Source of the DNA: SG8-40 sp963792855
GTDB taxonomy: Bacteria; Pseudomonadota; Gammaproteobacteria; Burkholderiales; Eutrophovitaceae
Direction of reading: 5' to 3'
NCBI GenBank assembly: GCA_963792855.1
Contig: CAWBXZ010000006.1
Location: 248,001-312,000 of the forward strand
DNA length: 64,000 nucleotides
A program made the position numbers and the translations under genes. The notes below the pieces were generated by a model, which saw only the letters and a list, made by a program, of their open reading frames with translations, searched no databases and was not told the origin of the DNA. Position 1 is the first letter of the stretch. Each line of letters opens with the position of its first letter. Below, one piece after another: positions 37,424 through 45,550 of this stretch.

Positions 37424-38206
37424 ATGTTGAAACAAAAAGCGGTGGTCATCACCGGCTCCACGTCGGGAATCGGCCTCGGTATGGCGCGTGCGTTCGCAGC
37501 GCAAGGGGCCAGCATCATGCTCAATGGTCTCGGGGATGCGAAGGAAATCGAAGCAGTACGTGCAGCCATCGAGTCGGAATTCGATGTCGAGGCGCGGTAC
37601 TCGCCGGCCGACATGAGCAAGCCGGACGAAATCACCGACATGATCTCGCAGGCACAGCGTGAGCTCGGCAGTGTCGACATTCTGGTCAACAACGCCGGTA
37701 TCCAGCACGTCGCGCCGATCGACGAGTTTCCGCCGGAAAAGTGGGACCAGGTCATCGCAATCAACCTGACAGCCGCGTTTCACACCACGCGCGCTGCCGT
37801 GCCGCTGATGCGGTCGAAGAACTGGGGACGCATCATCAATATTGCCTCTGCCCATGGACTGATCGCTTCGCCGTTCAAGTCCGCCTACATCGCCGCCAAG
37901 CACGGTATCGTCGGCCTTACCAAGACCGTCGCACTGGAAACAGCCGAGCAGGGCATTACCTGCAATGCCATCTGTCCGGGCTGGGTCAAAACGCCGCTGG
38001 TAGACAAGCAGATCGACGCGCAGGCGAAAGTCCACAATCTGTCGCGCGACGAAGTCGTCAGGAAAGTCATACTCGAGCGCCAGCCAACCAAGAAATTTGT
38101 GAAGATCGAAGAGGTTGCCGCACTGGCGGTGTTCCTGGCAGGTGACGCCGCGGCGTCGATTACCGGCGCGTCAATGTCGATAGATGGCGGCTGGGTAGCG
38201 CACTAG
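37424..38206 (+). CDS. 3-hydroxybutyrate dehydrogenase
   Basis: A cytosolic short-chain dehydrogenase of 260 residues, oxidising D-3-hydroxybutyrate to acetoacetate with NAD+, as in poly-hydroxybutyrate use. The cofactor loop TGSTSGIGLG is at residue 12, NNAG near 90, the catalytic Ser in NIASAHG and the Tyr-x3-Lys in AYIAAKHG near 155. The PGWVKTPLVDKQI and FLAGDAAASITGASMSIDGGW segments are typical of this enzyme. The TAG stop (38204-38206) lies inside the outer end of the inverted-repeat element that follows. No PHB synthase gene is in the window. Confidence 0.93.
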   Translation: MLKQKAVVITGSTSGIGLGMARAFAAQGASIMLNGLGDAKEIEAVRAAIESEFDVEARYSPADMSKPDEITDMISQAQRELGSVDILVNNAGIQHVAPIDEFPPEKWDQVIAINLTAAFHTTRAAVPLMRSKNWGRIINIASAHGLIASPFKSAYIAAKHGIVGLTKTVALETAEQGITCNAICPGWVKTPLVDKQIDAQAKVHNLSRDEVVRKVILERQPTKKFVKIEEVAALAVFLAGDAAASITGASMSIDGGWVAH

Positions 38207-38474
38207 GGCCTGTTAAGCAACTATGTGATCGACGCGTTGCTCCCCAGGATGGGGCCAGGCAAGGCGCGAGGAGCGCAGTTTGGTTATTCCAAATAAGCGA
38301 CGAGCAACACGGCATGGCCCCATCCTGAGGGCAACCCGAAGGGCCGGGGCCGCTTTGGCGCGATCCGGCGTTGCAGCTCGCTCGTGTGGAATGACCACAC
38401 CGCGCTCGCTGCGCCTTGTCTCGCGCCAAAGCGGCCACCGGCGCGTCGACCCAAGATGCGTTAACAGGCCCTAG
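38203..38474. mobile_element. MITE-like element with terminal inverted repeats and two internal hairpins
   Basis: CTAGGGCCTGTTAA (38203-38216) and TTAACAGGCCCTAG (38461-38474) form 14-base perfect terminal repeats. Inside are two perfect stems: CAGGATGGGGCCA 38245-38257 with TGGCCCCATCCTG 38315-38327, and GGCCGCTTTGGCGCG 38348-38362 with CGCGCCAAAGCGGCC 38422-38436. The two loop segments (GGTTATTCCAAAT and GTGGAATGACCAC) resemble inverted copies of one palindromic unit. There is no open frame for a transposase. The 61-base element at 63864-63924 has the same ends and the same sub-terminal GATCGA and GCGTCGACC sequences. Confidence 0.8.
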
Positions 38475-38479
38475 ACATC

Positions 38480-38896
38480 GTGGCAAACACGATTCAACCG
38501 CAGGTCGATGGGCCGCTGATGGTCGAAGGCGATCTCGAGGTCTTCGCCGCGGACGGCGCGTTGATCACGAAAGAGGCAAAAGTGTGGCTGTGCCGCTGCG
38601 GCCAGTCTGCGAAAAAACCCTTCTGCGATGGAGCGCACCGCCGTACGGGATTCGCCGACGCCGCCCGCGTGCCGGCGGACTATGTCATCAAGAAGCCGGA
38701 GTCGGGCGCACCCGCCGCAAACCTGCGGCTGACATTGCGCGCCCACGGCCCGGTCCACTGTTTTGGAGAAGCGAGAATTCTCGGCAAGGACGGTTCCGCC
38801 TGGCAAGGCAGCCAGGCCAATCTGTGCCGTTGCGGACAATCGGCGAACAAGCCTTTCTGCGACGGCACACATCGCAACGCCGGATTTCAAGGCTAG
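38480..38896 (+). CDS. tandem CDGSH-type iron-sulfur protein
   Basis: A 138-residue soluble protein with two CDGSH-type 2Fe-2S sites: LCRCGQSAKKPFCDGAHRR around residues 36-54 and LCRCGQSANKPFCDGTHRN around 117-134, each with the C-x-C-x(8-9)-C-D-G-x-H spacing for 3Cys-1His ligation. The N-terminal half fits the small CDGSH-associated glutamate-synthase-like domain. The function of bacterial members is unknown beyond electron or cluster transfer. GTG start at 38480, only six bases past the terminal repeat of the element, so its promoter may lie within the element. Confidence 0.9.
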   Translation: MANTIQPQVDGPLMVEGDLEVFAADGALITKEAKVWLCRCGQSAKKPFCDGAHRRTGFADAARVPADYVIKKPESGAPAANLRLTLRAHGPVHCFGEARILGKDGSAWQGSQANLCRCGQSANKPFCDGTHRNAGFQG

Positions 38897-38897
38897 C

Positions 38898-39602
38898 CTA
38901 GTCTTCGCGCACCCACACCTTCGCGTCGTTGTCCGGCGGGATAACGATCAACCTGTCGCCATGCAGGCGATACTCTCCGAGCACCGACCAGGCCTGGCCA
39001 TTTTCCGGCTGATATTCAAGCAGCCCGTCGCGGCTGCGCCATTCCCCCTTTCTCGATGCATCGGGCGGATCACTCGATACGGAATAACCGCCACTGGCAT
39101 CCAGCGTCATCGTTGTCGTCACCGGCAGCACCATGTCGCCCCGGCGGCCAAGGCCGCGCATCACCCACGTGCCGACAAGGTCATGATCCCGCTGTACCGT
39201 TTCCGCGGCTATCGCTTCGGTTGCCCCGGATTCGCCCGCCGGCAGGAACTCCGCGCGTGCTTCGATCGGCTGGCCGGTCACCGTGCCGCTCTCACTGATC
39301 ACGATGATGAGTGCGCCGAACTCGCGGTAAGCCTCAAAGAATCCGGCGCCGCGACTGGTGGTTGCCGCACCGACGATGCGCCCGTCTGCAGCCGTGCCGT
39401 TGAGTTCGACCGTGGCGCTGCCGGGCCGGGTGATCCGTCCCGACACTATTGAACCGGAGACGCGCAGGTTCAATGTTGCCGGGGTGCCGCCGACGCGCCC
39501 TTCGTATCGTCCCGAAAAGTTGCTGTCGTCCGCTGCCGCGGGTGCGGCAACGCAAAGGTAGACAAGAAACGGCAGTATCGGGGGCAATGTGATGCGCATC
39601 AT
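38898..39602 (-). CDS. exported protein of unknown function
   Basis: A 234-residue protein starting at the ATG at 39602 (a second ATG follows directly). It has a signal peptide (ITLPPILPFLVYLCVAAPAAA, about residues 3-24), then a beta-rich domain opening with SNFSGRYEGRVGGTPATLNL and containing GTWVMRGLGRRGDMVLP near 145. The repeating Gly-rich beta strands suggest a lipocalin- or barrel-like fold, but I do not recognise the family. It starts two bases after the restored stop of the VOC gene, so the two are probably coupled. It is convergent with the CDGSH gene, one base apart. Confidence 0.7.
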   Translation of the reverse strand: MMRITLPPILPFLVYLCVAAPAAADDSNFSGRYEGRVGGTPATLNLRVSGSIVSGRITRPGSATVELNGTAADGRIVGAATTSRGAGFFEAYREFGALIIVISESGTVTGQPIEARAEFLPAGESGATEAIAAETVQRDHDLVGTWVMRGLGRRGDMVLPVTTTMTLDASGGYSVSSDPPDASRKGEWRSRDGLLEYQPENGQAWSVLGEYRLHGDRLIVIPPDNDAKVWVRED

Positions 39603-39604
39603 GC

Positions 39605-39980
39605 TCAAATGTCCTGTTGCGGGCCGCGCACCAGATGAACGATGTTGCCCGGGCTGGAAATCCAGAAGCCATCGAAGTCTTCAGGCAGGTGCTCAACTGA
39701 GTCACAGCGAACCACGTCGTTTCGCGGCCAGCTGCGCGGCGGCGCTCTCTGTGTCCGGCGTTCGAAGCTCCAGCCAGATTTCCGTGTGCGTCATTGTCTC
39801 GACCCGGTCCAGCCACAGCAGGTTCGCGCCGAACTCGAATACATGCGAAGGATGGTACTTGTCCAGCCGTTGTAAACCGAGGGTGTCACGATAAAACCGT
39901 AGCGTTTGGTCGAATTCGCGCGGTGGAATTTTCAGTGCGAACTTTCGCCCGCCCGAAAACAGGCGCTTGTTGTTTGTCAT
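39605..39980 (-). pseudogene. VOC/glyoxalase-fold protein, frameshifted
   Basis: From the ATG at 39980 (MTNNKRLFSGGRKFALKIP) the frame carries a VOC domain start with FDQTLRFYRDTLGLQRLDKY and HVFEFGANLLWLDRVE. The original frame stops early after AAQLAAKRRGSL. In the next frame the sequence resumes as NDVVRCDSVEHLPEDFDGFW then ISSPGNIVHLVRG, ending with a TGA at 39607-39605. One extra A in GCGAAACG (around 39725) accounts for the shift. Corrected length is about 124 residues, normal for the fold. No enzyme activity can be assigned. Confidence 0.75.
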
Positions 39981-40138
39981 GACTGCAACTCCTTGCCGCT
40001 GCACGTTTTCGAAATGGCAACTGCGCCCGTCGCTGTGAACGCGAGCGAACCCGGACTCATGATAATGCACCGGCGGGGCACACTCTTGCGCGTATATTGC
40101 TTGCACTTATGCCTGTGCGAACCCGAACCGGGGACGAA

Positions 40139-40687
40139 ATGACACCTGCCGGATATCTTGCCAAGAATGTTCATGTTGAGACCGACTGGCTCGAAAACGA
40201 CATTGTCGAGGACATCTGGTCGGTGAGTGGCTGTCTGTCCAAATCGTTCTGCGACTTCGTACCGCACTGGAAACACAACGGGTACTGGCTGTTCGATTCA
40301 CCGGACACGATCCGGGATCTTGCGGAAAAGGAAGGTGTCGAGTTGTCCGGGTTGCGATTGTTCTATTACGAAGTTCATGGTGAGCAGTTTGACTGCGAAA
40401 CCGGGGCGTGGAGCGCATTCGCGCCGGAAGCGAGCTTGCCTACCCATGTGCAACCGCCTGCCACGAAGCGGCTGGAAGGTTTTGACGTCGTCAGCTTTTC
40501 AGCGCAGACGGCGCCGGAGTGTTCGCCGTTATCGTGCAATGGCCTGGCACGTGTTGTTGCCGTCAACAAACACTGCCTTCTGGCGACGCTGCAGGAGGCA
40601 AGGACGCTGCTCGAAAGCGGGCGCTTCAAGGATTGCGAACCGGGGCCCTACCGCATCTTTGCCGTCCATACCGTTACGCAGCCGTAA
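40139..40687 (+). CDS. conserved hypothetical protein
   Basis: A 182-residue soluble protein, not recognised. It opens MTPAGYLAKNVHVETDWLEN and has an acidic, aromatic-rich first half (FCDFVPHWKHNGYWLFDSPD) and several Cys (FDCETGAW, ECSPLSCNG, KDCEPGPY). No signal peptide or membrane segment. An in-frame ATG at 40109 would add ten residues; GGGGA about 8 bases before 40139 favours the shorter form. Codon use and length argue for a real gene. The upstream gene is divergent. Confidence 0.65.
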   Translation: MTPAGYLAKNVHVETDWLENDIVEDIWSVSGCLSKSFCDFVPHWKHNGYWLFDSPDTIRDLAEKEGVELSGLRLFYYEVHGEQFDCETGAWSAFAPEASLPTHVQPPATKRLEGFDVVSFSAQTAPECSPLSCNGLARVVAVNKHCLLATLQEARTLLESGRFKDCEPGPYRIFAVHTVTQP

Positions 40688-40925
40688 AGTCTCCTGAAGT
40701 CTTTCCGTCTTGACTTGCCCGCATACTTGCAAAGGAAACGCGAAGTGGCAAATCGGCTCAGGGAACAAGCGATTGTGGGCGCATTTACCGGGCCGGACCT
40801 GCTGTCGTAGCGTCTTCTGTTGCTGCCGTGTTGGCGAAGCGAACTTTTGACTTTGTTAGTTCAGGCTGCCGGTTTATCCTTGCAGCCTGAGGGCCAGAAC
40901 AATACACAGGGGAGTGTGAACAAGA

Positions 40926-41300
40926 ATGAAATACTCGGAAATGTACACGGATGCCGACGGCGAAACCCACTTCAGGGACGTCGAAGTTGAACTCTCGCTC
41001 GTGGATATTGCGCCGCCGGCCGCGCCGATGAACGTGTCCGACTTCCGGCCCGCGAGGGAAGTCGGATTTATTACTTTGCCCGCCGGCTGGGGTGGCGGTT
41101 GGCATCCGGCTCCGAGTGTCGGCCATATATTCGTGCTCAAAGGCGAAATGGAAGTGGAAGTCAGCGATGGTGAAAAACGGCGTTTTCCCCAGGGCGCCGT
41201 CTGGCTGCATCGCGACCTTACCGGCAAGGGGCACGATACCCGCGTGGTCAGCAAGGACGGCGCCGTGTTGGTGATGGTAAAGATGAACGAAATGAAATAA
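40926..41300 (+). CDS. small cupin-domain protein
   Basis: A single-domain cupin of 124 residues. The two cupin motifs are recognisable as GGGWHPAPSVGHIFVLKGEME (residues about 60-80, one His kept) and RFPQGAVWLHRDLTGKGHDTR near 90-108. The metal-ligand pattern is partial, so a catalytic role is uncertain. No signal peptide. It stands alone with about 240 bases upstream and 110 downstream. The function is unknown. Confidence 0.8.
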   Translation: MKYSEMYTDADGETHFRDVEVELSLVDIAPPAAPMNVSDFRPAREVGFITLPAGWGGGWHPAPSVGHIFVLKGEMEVEVSDGEKRRFPQGAVWLHRDLTGKGHDTRVVSKDGAVLVMVKMNEMK

Positions 41301-41410
41301 CGTGCGGCGACATCGGAACTGAACGCATACCCCTGGATGCGTTGACGTGAACAGCAAGTCTTGATGACGACAATGGCGCGAAGTCAGACTGCTCCGGACA
41401 GGTCGCATTG

Positions 41411-41890
41411 ATGAGCGCGCACGACGACCTTGTGCGGGAGGCAACCGCCGTGTTTGCATCGGTGCAGCGGCCGGAACACTTTACCGACTATCAGCACTGC
41501 TGCGAATGTGCCGAACACGACGAAACCCTGTCCGCCTATACGCCGGACACGATTTCTCGAGAGGCGCTTGGCCATGCCGCATGGGACCCTATTACATTCT
41601 CGACCGATACCGGATTCCGCTATTTCCTTCCGGCGCTGATTCGAACGGCTCTGAAGCAGACCGGAGACGAATACTATGTCGATCAGTTTCTGTCGCAGTT
41701 AATTCGCGACGGTTCGAGAAACAGCCGTTGGCGCGCATGCACGTCCGAGCAGCGCGCGGTGGTGTTGAAAGCTTTGCACGTACTGTTTGAAGAGAGGCTC
41801 GAAGAGATCGAGCAAAACTACGATGCCGATCGCTTGATGCAGGCGATCGATATCTGGTCGGACGAAGGCGAAAGTGCGGTGTCTTCGTGA
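41411..41890 (+). CDS. DUF6714-like protein
   Basis: A 159-residue acidic soluble protein. The CCECAEHDETLSAY segment near residue 33 and the central HAAWDPITFSTDTGFRYFLP followed by LIRTAL match a family of small proteins of unknown function that I recognise as DUF6714. ATG at 41411; a TTG directly before it is less likely. It is convergent with pldA. No functional clue from the neighbours. Confidence 0.7.
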   Translation: MSAHDDLVREATAVFASVQRPEHFTDYQHCCECAEHDETLSAYTPDTISREALGHAAWDPITFSTDTGFRYFLPALIRTALKQTGDEYYVDQFLSQLIRDGSRNSRWRACTSEQRAVVLKALHVLFEERLEEIEQNYDADRLMQAIDIWSDEGESAVSS

Positions 41891-42195
41891 CGCGGGTTTC
41901 CGGTATGTGGCGGCATTGTCAGGGCCAACCAGCGACTCGTTTTTCCGTCACCCCGGAATCGGGCTTGTTTCCCGCTGCGGGGAGTGGCTGGCGCGGGCGT
42001 ACTGGCGCGGTGCGGCATGCAACCGCCTGAGCATTGCTGAACCATGCGCATGCTGCCGGCAGTTCTGGGCGCGAGTCTGGCAGTGATCCACTTTGCTGTC
42101 GTCGGGCTGCCATTCATCGAGCCGAAAGGCACAAGTCAAGGAAGCAAAGCGAGCGAGGCGGCGAAGCTGCTTGACTCGCCAGTTGCACCGGTTCT

Positions 42196-43233
42196 CTAGC
42201 GTCGCTGCAGCCAGTCGTTGAGCGCAATGCCGATGCCGAAGCGCTCGATTCGCGCGTCGTAGTCGATCAGGCTCTCGCCATAGCCGTTCCAGTATTGCGC
42301 ATAGGCGCGGAACACCTTGGTTAGCGGGTAGCTCCAGGTCAGTTCGAACCCGCCTTCTTCGGTGCCGGGGCGAAGCATCGCCGTGAACGTATTCTTGTTC
42401 GGCGCATAGGCGACCATCACGTCGCCGTATCCGTAATACCTGTACATGCCCGGGTTGTCGTCGTTATCTTCGTCTTCCGGAATCCGGTACCAGGCTCTCA
42501 GGCCGACGGCAATCGAATCGTAGTCGAGATATAGCCGGCCCATGATGCGATTCCAGCTGCGCGACAATGGATCGCCGCGCCCGTTCGACTGATGGTTCAG
42601 TCCGATATCGGCAGCCACAACCCGGCCACCGAGAAGTTGCGGGCCGCCATAGTGGCGCAGGAACAGCTCCGGCTGGTAGTTGGTCTCGCGAAACGCACTG
42701 GAATTGCCGGTGACTTGCCACCATGAAGTGGACGTATACGCGGCGATCAGATCGTTATTGGTCCCGAACATGGTGCGCCATAGAGGGGCCTTGATGCTGA
42801 CCTGAAACTTGGCCTCCTCGTTCTTCAGGCTGTCACCAGCAGCAGGCAGATCCGCGAACGGATCATTGTTGGGATCGGTGCTGTAGGTGCCGATAAAGTA
42901 ATTCGGCTGAAAGGCGCTGATCGCGAAATTGCGGTTGTAGTTGATCTGATCATCGAACATGCGTATCTGAACGGGAGTCATTTGCTTTTCCGAAATGTCC
43001 GGCGCGCTCGCAGTGGCGGTTTCGGGAAAGATCTGGTTGCACTGTGCGCGCAGCTCGCCAATCGTGGTTTCAGGCGTCGCCGTCTGCATGCTTTCCAACA
43101 GGCACTCTTCCACGGCACTGGGTTTGTTTTGCGCCACGTCGCCGGCCTGGGATTGCGCGCGGGATGCGGGTGCAATCAGTTGCAGCGTAATCGCCGCAAC
43201 GAGCCACAGACGATGGTTGGTCCGATATTTCAT
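42196..43233 (-). CDS. pldA: outer membrane phospholipase A
   Basis: An outer-membrane beta-barrel phospholipase A1 of 345 residues. It has a signal peptide (LWLVAAITLQLIAPASRAQ), a periplasmic N-terminal extension to about residue 90, and the catalytic signature NHQSNGRGDPLSRSWNR, whose His and Ser plus a downstream Asn form the OMPLA active site. The strand pattern ends in GIGIALNDWLQRR, a slightly unusual C-terminus lacking a final aromatic residue. GGGAG precedes the ATG. It is followed 45 bases upstream (minus orientation) by the nnrS stop, so nnrS and pldA could be co-transcribed. Confidence 0.93.
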   Translation of the reverse strand: MKYRTNHRLWLVAAITLQLIAPASRAQSQAGDVAQNKPSAVEECLLESMQTATPETTIGELRAQCNQIFPETATASAPDISEKQMTPVQIRMFDDQINYNRNFAISAFQPNYFIGTYSTDPNNDPFADLPAAGDSLKNEEAKFQVSIKAPLWRTMFGTNNDLIAAYTSTSWWQVTGNSSAFRETNYQPELFLRHYGGPQLLGGRVVAADIGLNHQSNGRGDPLSRSWNRIMGRLYLDYDSIAVGLRAWYRIPEDEDNDDNPGMYRYYGYGDVMVAYAPNKNTFTAMLRPGTEEGGFELTWSYPLTKVFRAYAQYWNGYGESLIDYDARIERFGIGIALNDWLQRR

Positions 43234-43278
43234 GATGAAGCTCCCGTTTATCTGTCGGGCAAGTGTGAGCGTGGGCCG

Positions 43279-44472
43279 TCAGTCGGGGCGACCGTCCAGT
43301 CGGGGACGCGACAGGATCGGCCAGTAGGTGACGGTGAATATGCCGAATGCGATCGACCACAATAGACCCGATGCGATGATTGATGCCGGGTAAAGTGACG
43401 GAAGCGCAAGCGGCACAACGACACGGATGACTGCGGCAAACTGAATCGCGATGTAACAGAATAGTTCGGCCCGGCCCGCTTGCAGCGGCCGGCCGGTATG
43501 GCCGCGCGCGGTGCGCGTCATCATTCCCAGCGTCAGGCTGCCGATGGCACCGACAGTCAGTGCGTGGGTCGCGGTACTCGCCGGCACCAGGCCCTCCAGG
43601 GCGAGCGCCCGCAGCGCGAGCGCGAACACGATCCACGCATATGACAAGTGCAGTATCCAGACCATGGGTGCATTCAGTGTGCGCCATGGCCGCCACAGGG
43701 ACAAACGCACCCCGTTAACGATCGCTGCGAAAGCAGTAACCGGGGTGAGAACGGCTATTGGGGCCGCGAACAAATCGGCTGCCAACAGCACGGCGACGCT
43801 TGCCGGAGCAAGCCGTTCTATCAAAGGCAGGCGTGTGCACAACGCACCAGGAACGCCGCTCAAGGTGAACATCGGAATGACGCGTCCTGCCATCACGACC
43901 ATGATCAGCAATACGATATCCAACCCCGTCTGCAAGCCGAGTCGCAGTGGCAGATCGACGATACCCGCCATGCCAAGATGGAAAGCAAGGTTTGCCATCC
44001 CCAGGGCGAATAGCAAGGCAATGAAAAAGTAATTGCGCCGGTTGCGGCTGCGCAGTAACGGCACAGCAATGCCCGTAGCCGCGGCCAGGGCGAAGGCTGT
44101 ATCGAAGGCCGCGGCGGCGAGTGCGAAAGGAGAGAATGCCAGCACACGAGCTGCAACCCATAGTGTCGCGATCGCGGCGAGTACAGTTCCGGTTGGCGTC
44201 GGCTGGCTGGCCCAGTTGCGGCCCGCGGTGAACAGAAAGCCGACGATCACCGCGAAAGCGAATCCGAACAGCATTTCGTGCGCATGCCACAACGGTCCGG
44301 CGATCAGTTCCCGCGTGCCAAGCCAGCCAGCGAATTGCAGGGTCCAAAGCGGAATGCCGAGCGTTGCAAACAGTCCGGCGAGCAGATAGAAAGGGCGAAA
44401 GCCGAGATTCCACAAGGCGAATTGGCGCGGCGCGTCCGGGTCAGGGACCGAAGGAGGCGTAACGTTAATCAC
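43279..44472 (-). CDS. NnrS family membrane protein
   Basis: An inner-membrane protein with about twelve hydrophobic helices. The family mark is the opening FALWNLGFRPFYLLAGLFAT and the helix with HAHEMLFGFAFAVIVGFLFT near residue 60, including conserved His residues thought to bind haem or metal. NnrS proteins respond to nitric oxide and metabolic stress. The frame is open to an ATG at 44610, giving 443 residues; I prefer the GTG at 44472 (MINVTPPSV), which gives the family length of about 397, though its ribosome site is weak. No nor or nir genes lie nearby. Confidence 0.88.
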   Translation of the reverse strand: MINVTPPSVPDPDAPRQFALWNLGFRPFYLLAGLFATLGIPLWTLQFAGWLGTRELIAGPLWHAHEMLFGFAFAVIVGFLFTAGRNWASQPTPTGTVLAAIATLWVAARVLAFSPFALAAAAFDTAFALAAATGIAVPLLRSRNRRNYFFIALLFALGMANLAFHLGMAGIVDLPLRLGLQTGLDIVLLIMVVMAGRVIPMFTLSGVPGALCTRLPLIERLAPASVAVLLAADLFAAPIAVLTPVTAFAAIVNGVRLSLWRPWRTLNAPMVWILHLSYAWIVFALALRALALEGLVPASTATHALTVGAIGSLTLGMMTRTARGHTGRPLQAGRAELFCYIAIQFAAVIRVVVPLALPSLYPASIIASGLLWSIAFGIFTVTYWPILSRPRLDGRPD

Positions 44473-44947
44473 TGCAGGATTTTCAGCCGTGGACGGCGCG
44501 TTTGCCGGCGGTTGTTGCAGGGCCTGGCGTTGGCAGTTCGGACGATGGCCGAAACAGAAGGTAATGCAGTCATATCGGGACAGTGTGAGTTGGCAAGAAC
44601 GCGAGCGCATTGCACGCGATCGGGGTCGACCGGTCCATGGTTGACTTTCTGAGTGTTGCAGCGATTATCGTCTGTGCATTGTATTCCCGGATGTCGGACT
44701 GCCATGTTGCTTCGACCGGGTTGCAGGCGTATTTTCTCGCGGGACACACCGTAAAGCGCGGGCGCGCGGGCGTGAGCATGGCGGCGACGCAGTCTTCGGC
44801 GGATAAGCCGTTGCCGGGCACAACCGCTGCCGTGGCTATTGATTTTGTCATGCCGCCCGGTGCAGGACGGGTTTCGTCTGTTTTCCACAAGCGCGTCAAG
44901 CGGGTGGGGCGGTGCCGCGCAATCGTCAACGTTGAGCATCACGCACA
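44473..44947. other. divergent intergenic region nnrS / exported protein
   Basis: About 475 bases (337 if nnrS starts at 44610) between two divergent genes. Short frames here show no protein-like character. It should hold promoters for both directions. I see no clear FNR-like TTGAT-N4-ATCAA palindrome or other named operator. Confidence 0.45.
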
Positions 44948-45499
44948 ATGAAGGGTGCCGAAAGCGATTTTCACAAGTGGTCTCGCCGCCTTGCGTTGGC
45001 AACGTCCTTGTTGAGCGGCGTATCGGGAACGGGGCAGGCGGCGCGACGCAGGTGCGTTGGTAAACTGCTTTCACTCACTGCGTCGTTTGCCGTCATGACG
45101 ATTGTCGTGTTCGCTGCCGAGTCGCGGCCGGTAATCGCGGAGCCGCTGCAAGCGGATTTTCGCGGCTGCGAGTCCGCCGGTTGGTGCAAGTTCCGGATAG
45201 AGTCGCTCGATCCGTTGGCGAAGTCGCTATATCGCGTCTATCCGGATGGTGTGGTGCAGACACCCGGTAACGCAGAAACATCGATCGCCATTCGTGACCG
45301 GCTCAATGCGTTGCTCGCCAGCATGGTGCACCAGCACAAGCGTATCGTGCTCTACGATCTTCGGGAATGCGGGGATGGTGCGTACGCAGCCATTGTCACG
45401 GTAAACGAGGCAAATGTCGCGGAGGATCTGCTCTTGCAGGGGTTGCAGGAGAATGTTCCCGGTGCAAGCGCCGGTAAAGCAGGATGTTCTGGCGGTTGA
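44948..45499 (+). CDS. exported hypothetical protein
   Basis: A 183-residue protein whose hydrophobic segment (LLSLTASFAVMTIVVFAAESR, residues about 41-60) is preceded by a long basic N-terminus, so a later start or a signal anchor is possible. The mature part is small, with Cys in GCESAGWCKFRIESLD and a conserved look in LYRVYPDGVVQTPGN and IVLYDLRECGDGAYAAIV. I do not recognise a family. It lies 51 bases before the convergent sorbosone-dehydrogenase-like gene. Confidence 0.6.
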   Translation: MKGAESDFHKWSRRLALATSLLSGVSGTGQAARRRCVGKLLSLTASFAVMTIVVFAAESRPVIAEPLQADFRGCESAGWCKFRIESLDPLAKSLYRVYPDGVVQTPGNAETSIAIRDRLNALLASMVHQHKRIVLYDLRECGDGAYAAIVTVNEANVAEDLLLQGLQENVPGASAGKAGCSGG

Positions 45500-45550
45500 A
45501 AAGACTCCGGCGGCCGAAGCCGCCGGAATCAGTAAAGTGATGGAGTTGCC

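Noticed and set aside
42100..42195. Hairpin candidate GTCAAGGAAGC / GCTGCTTGAC between DUF6714 gene and pldA
   Set aside because: The stem is imperfect and has no T-tract, so it was not listed as a terminator.
44975..45190. Antisense open frames over the exported protein gene
   Set aside because: Shadows with no start context; the plus-strand frame has the signal segment and better codon use.
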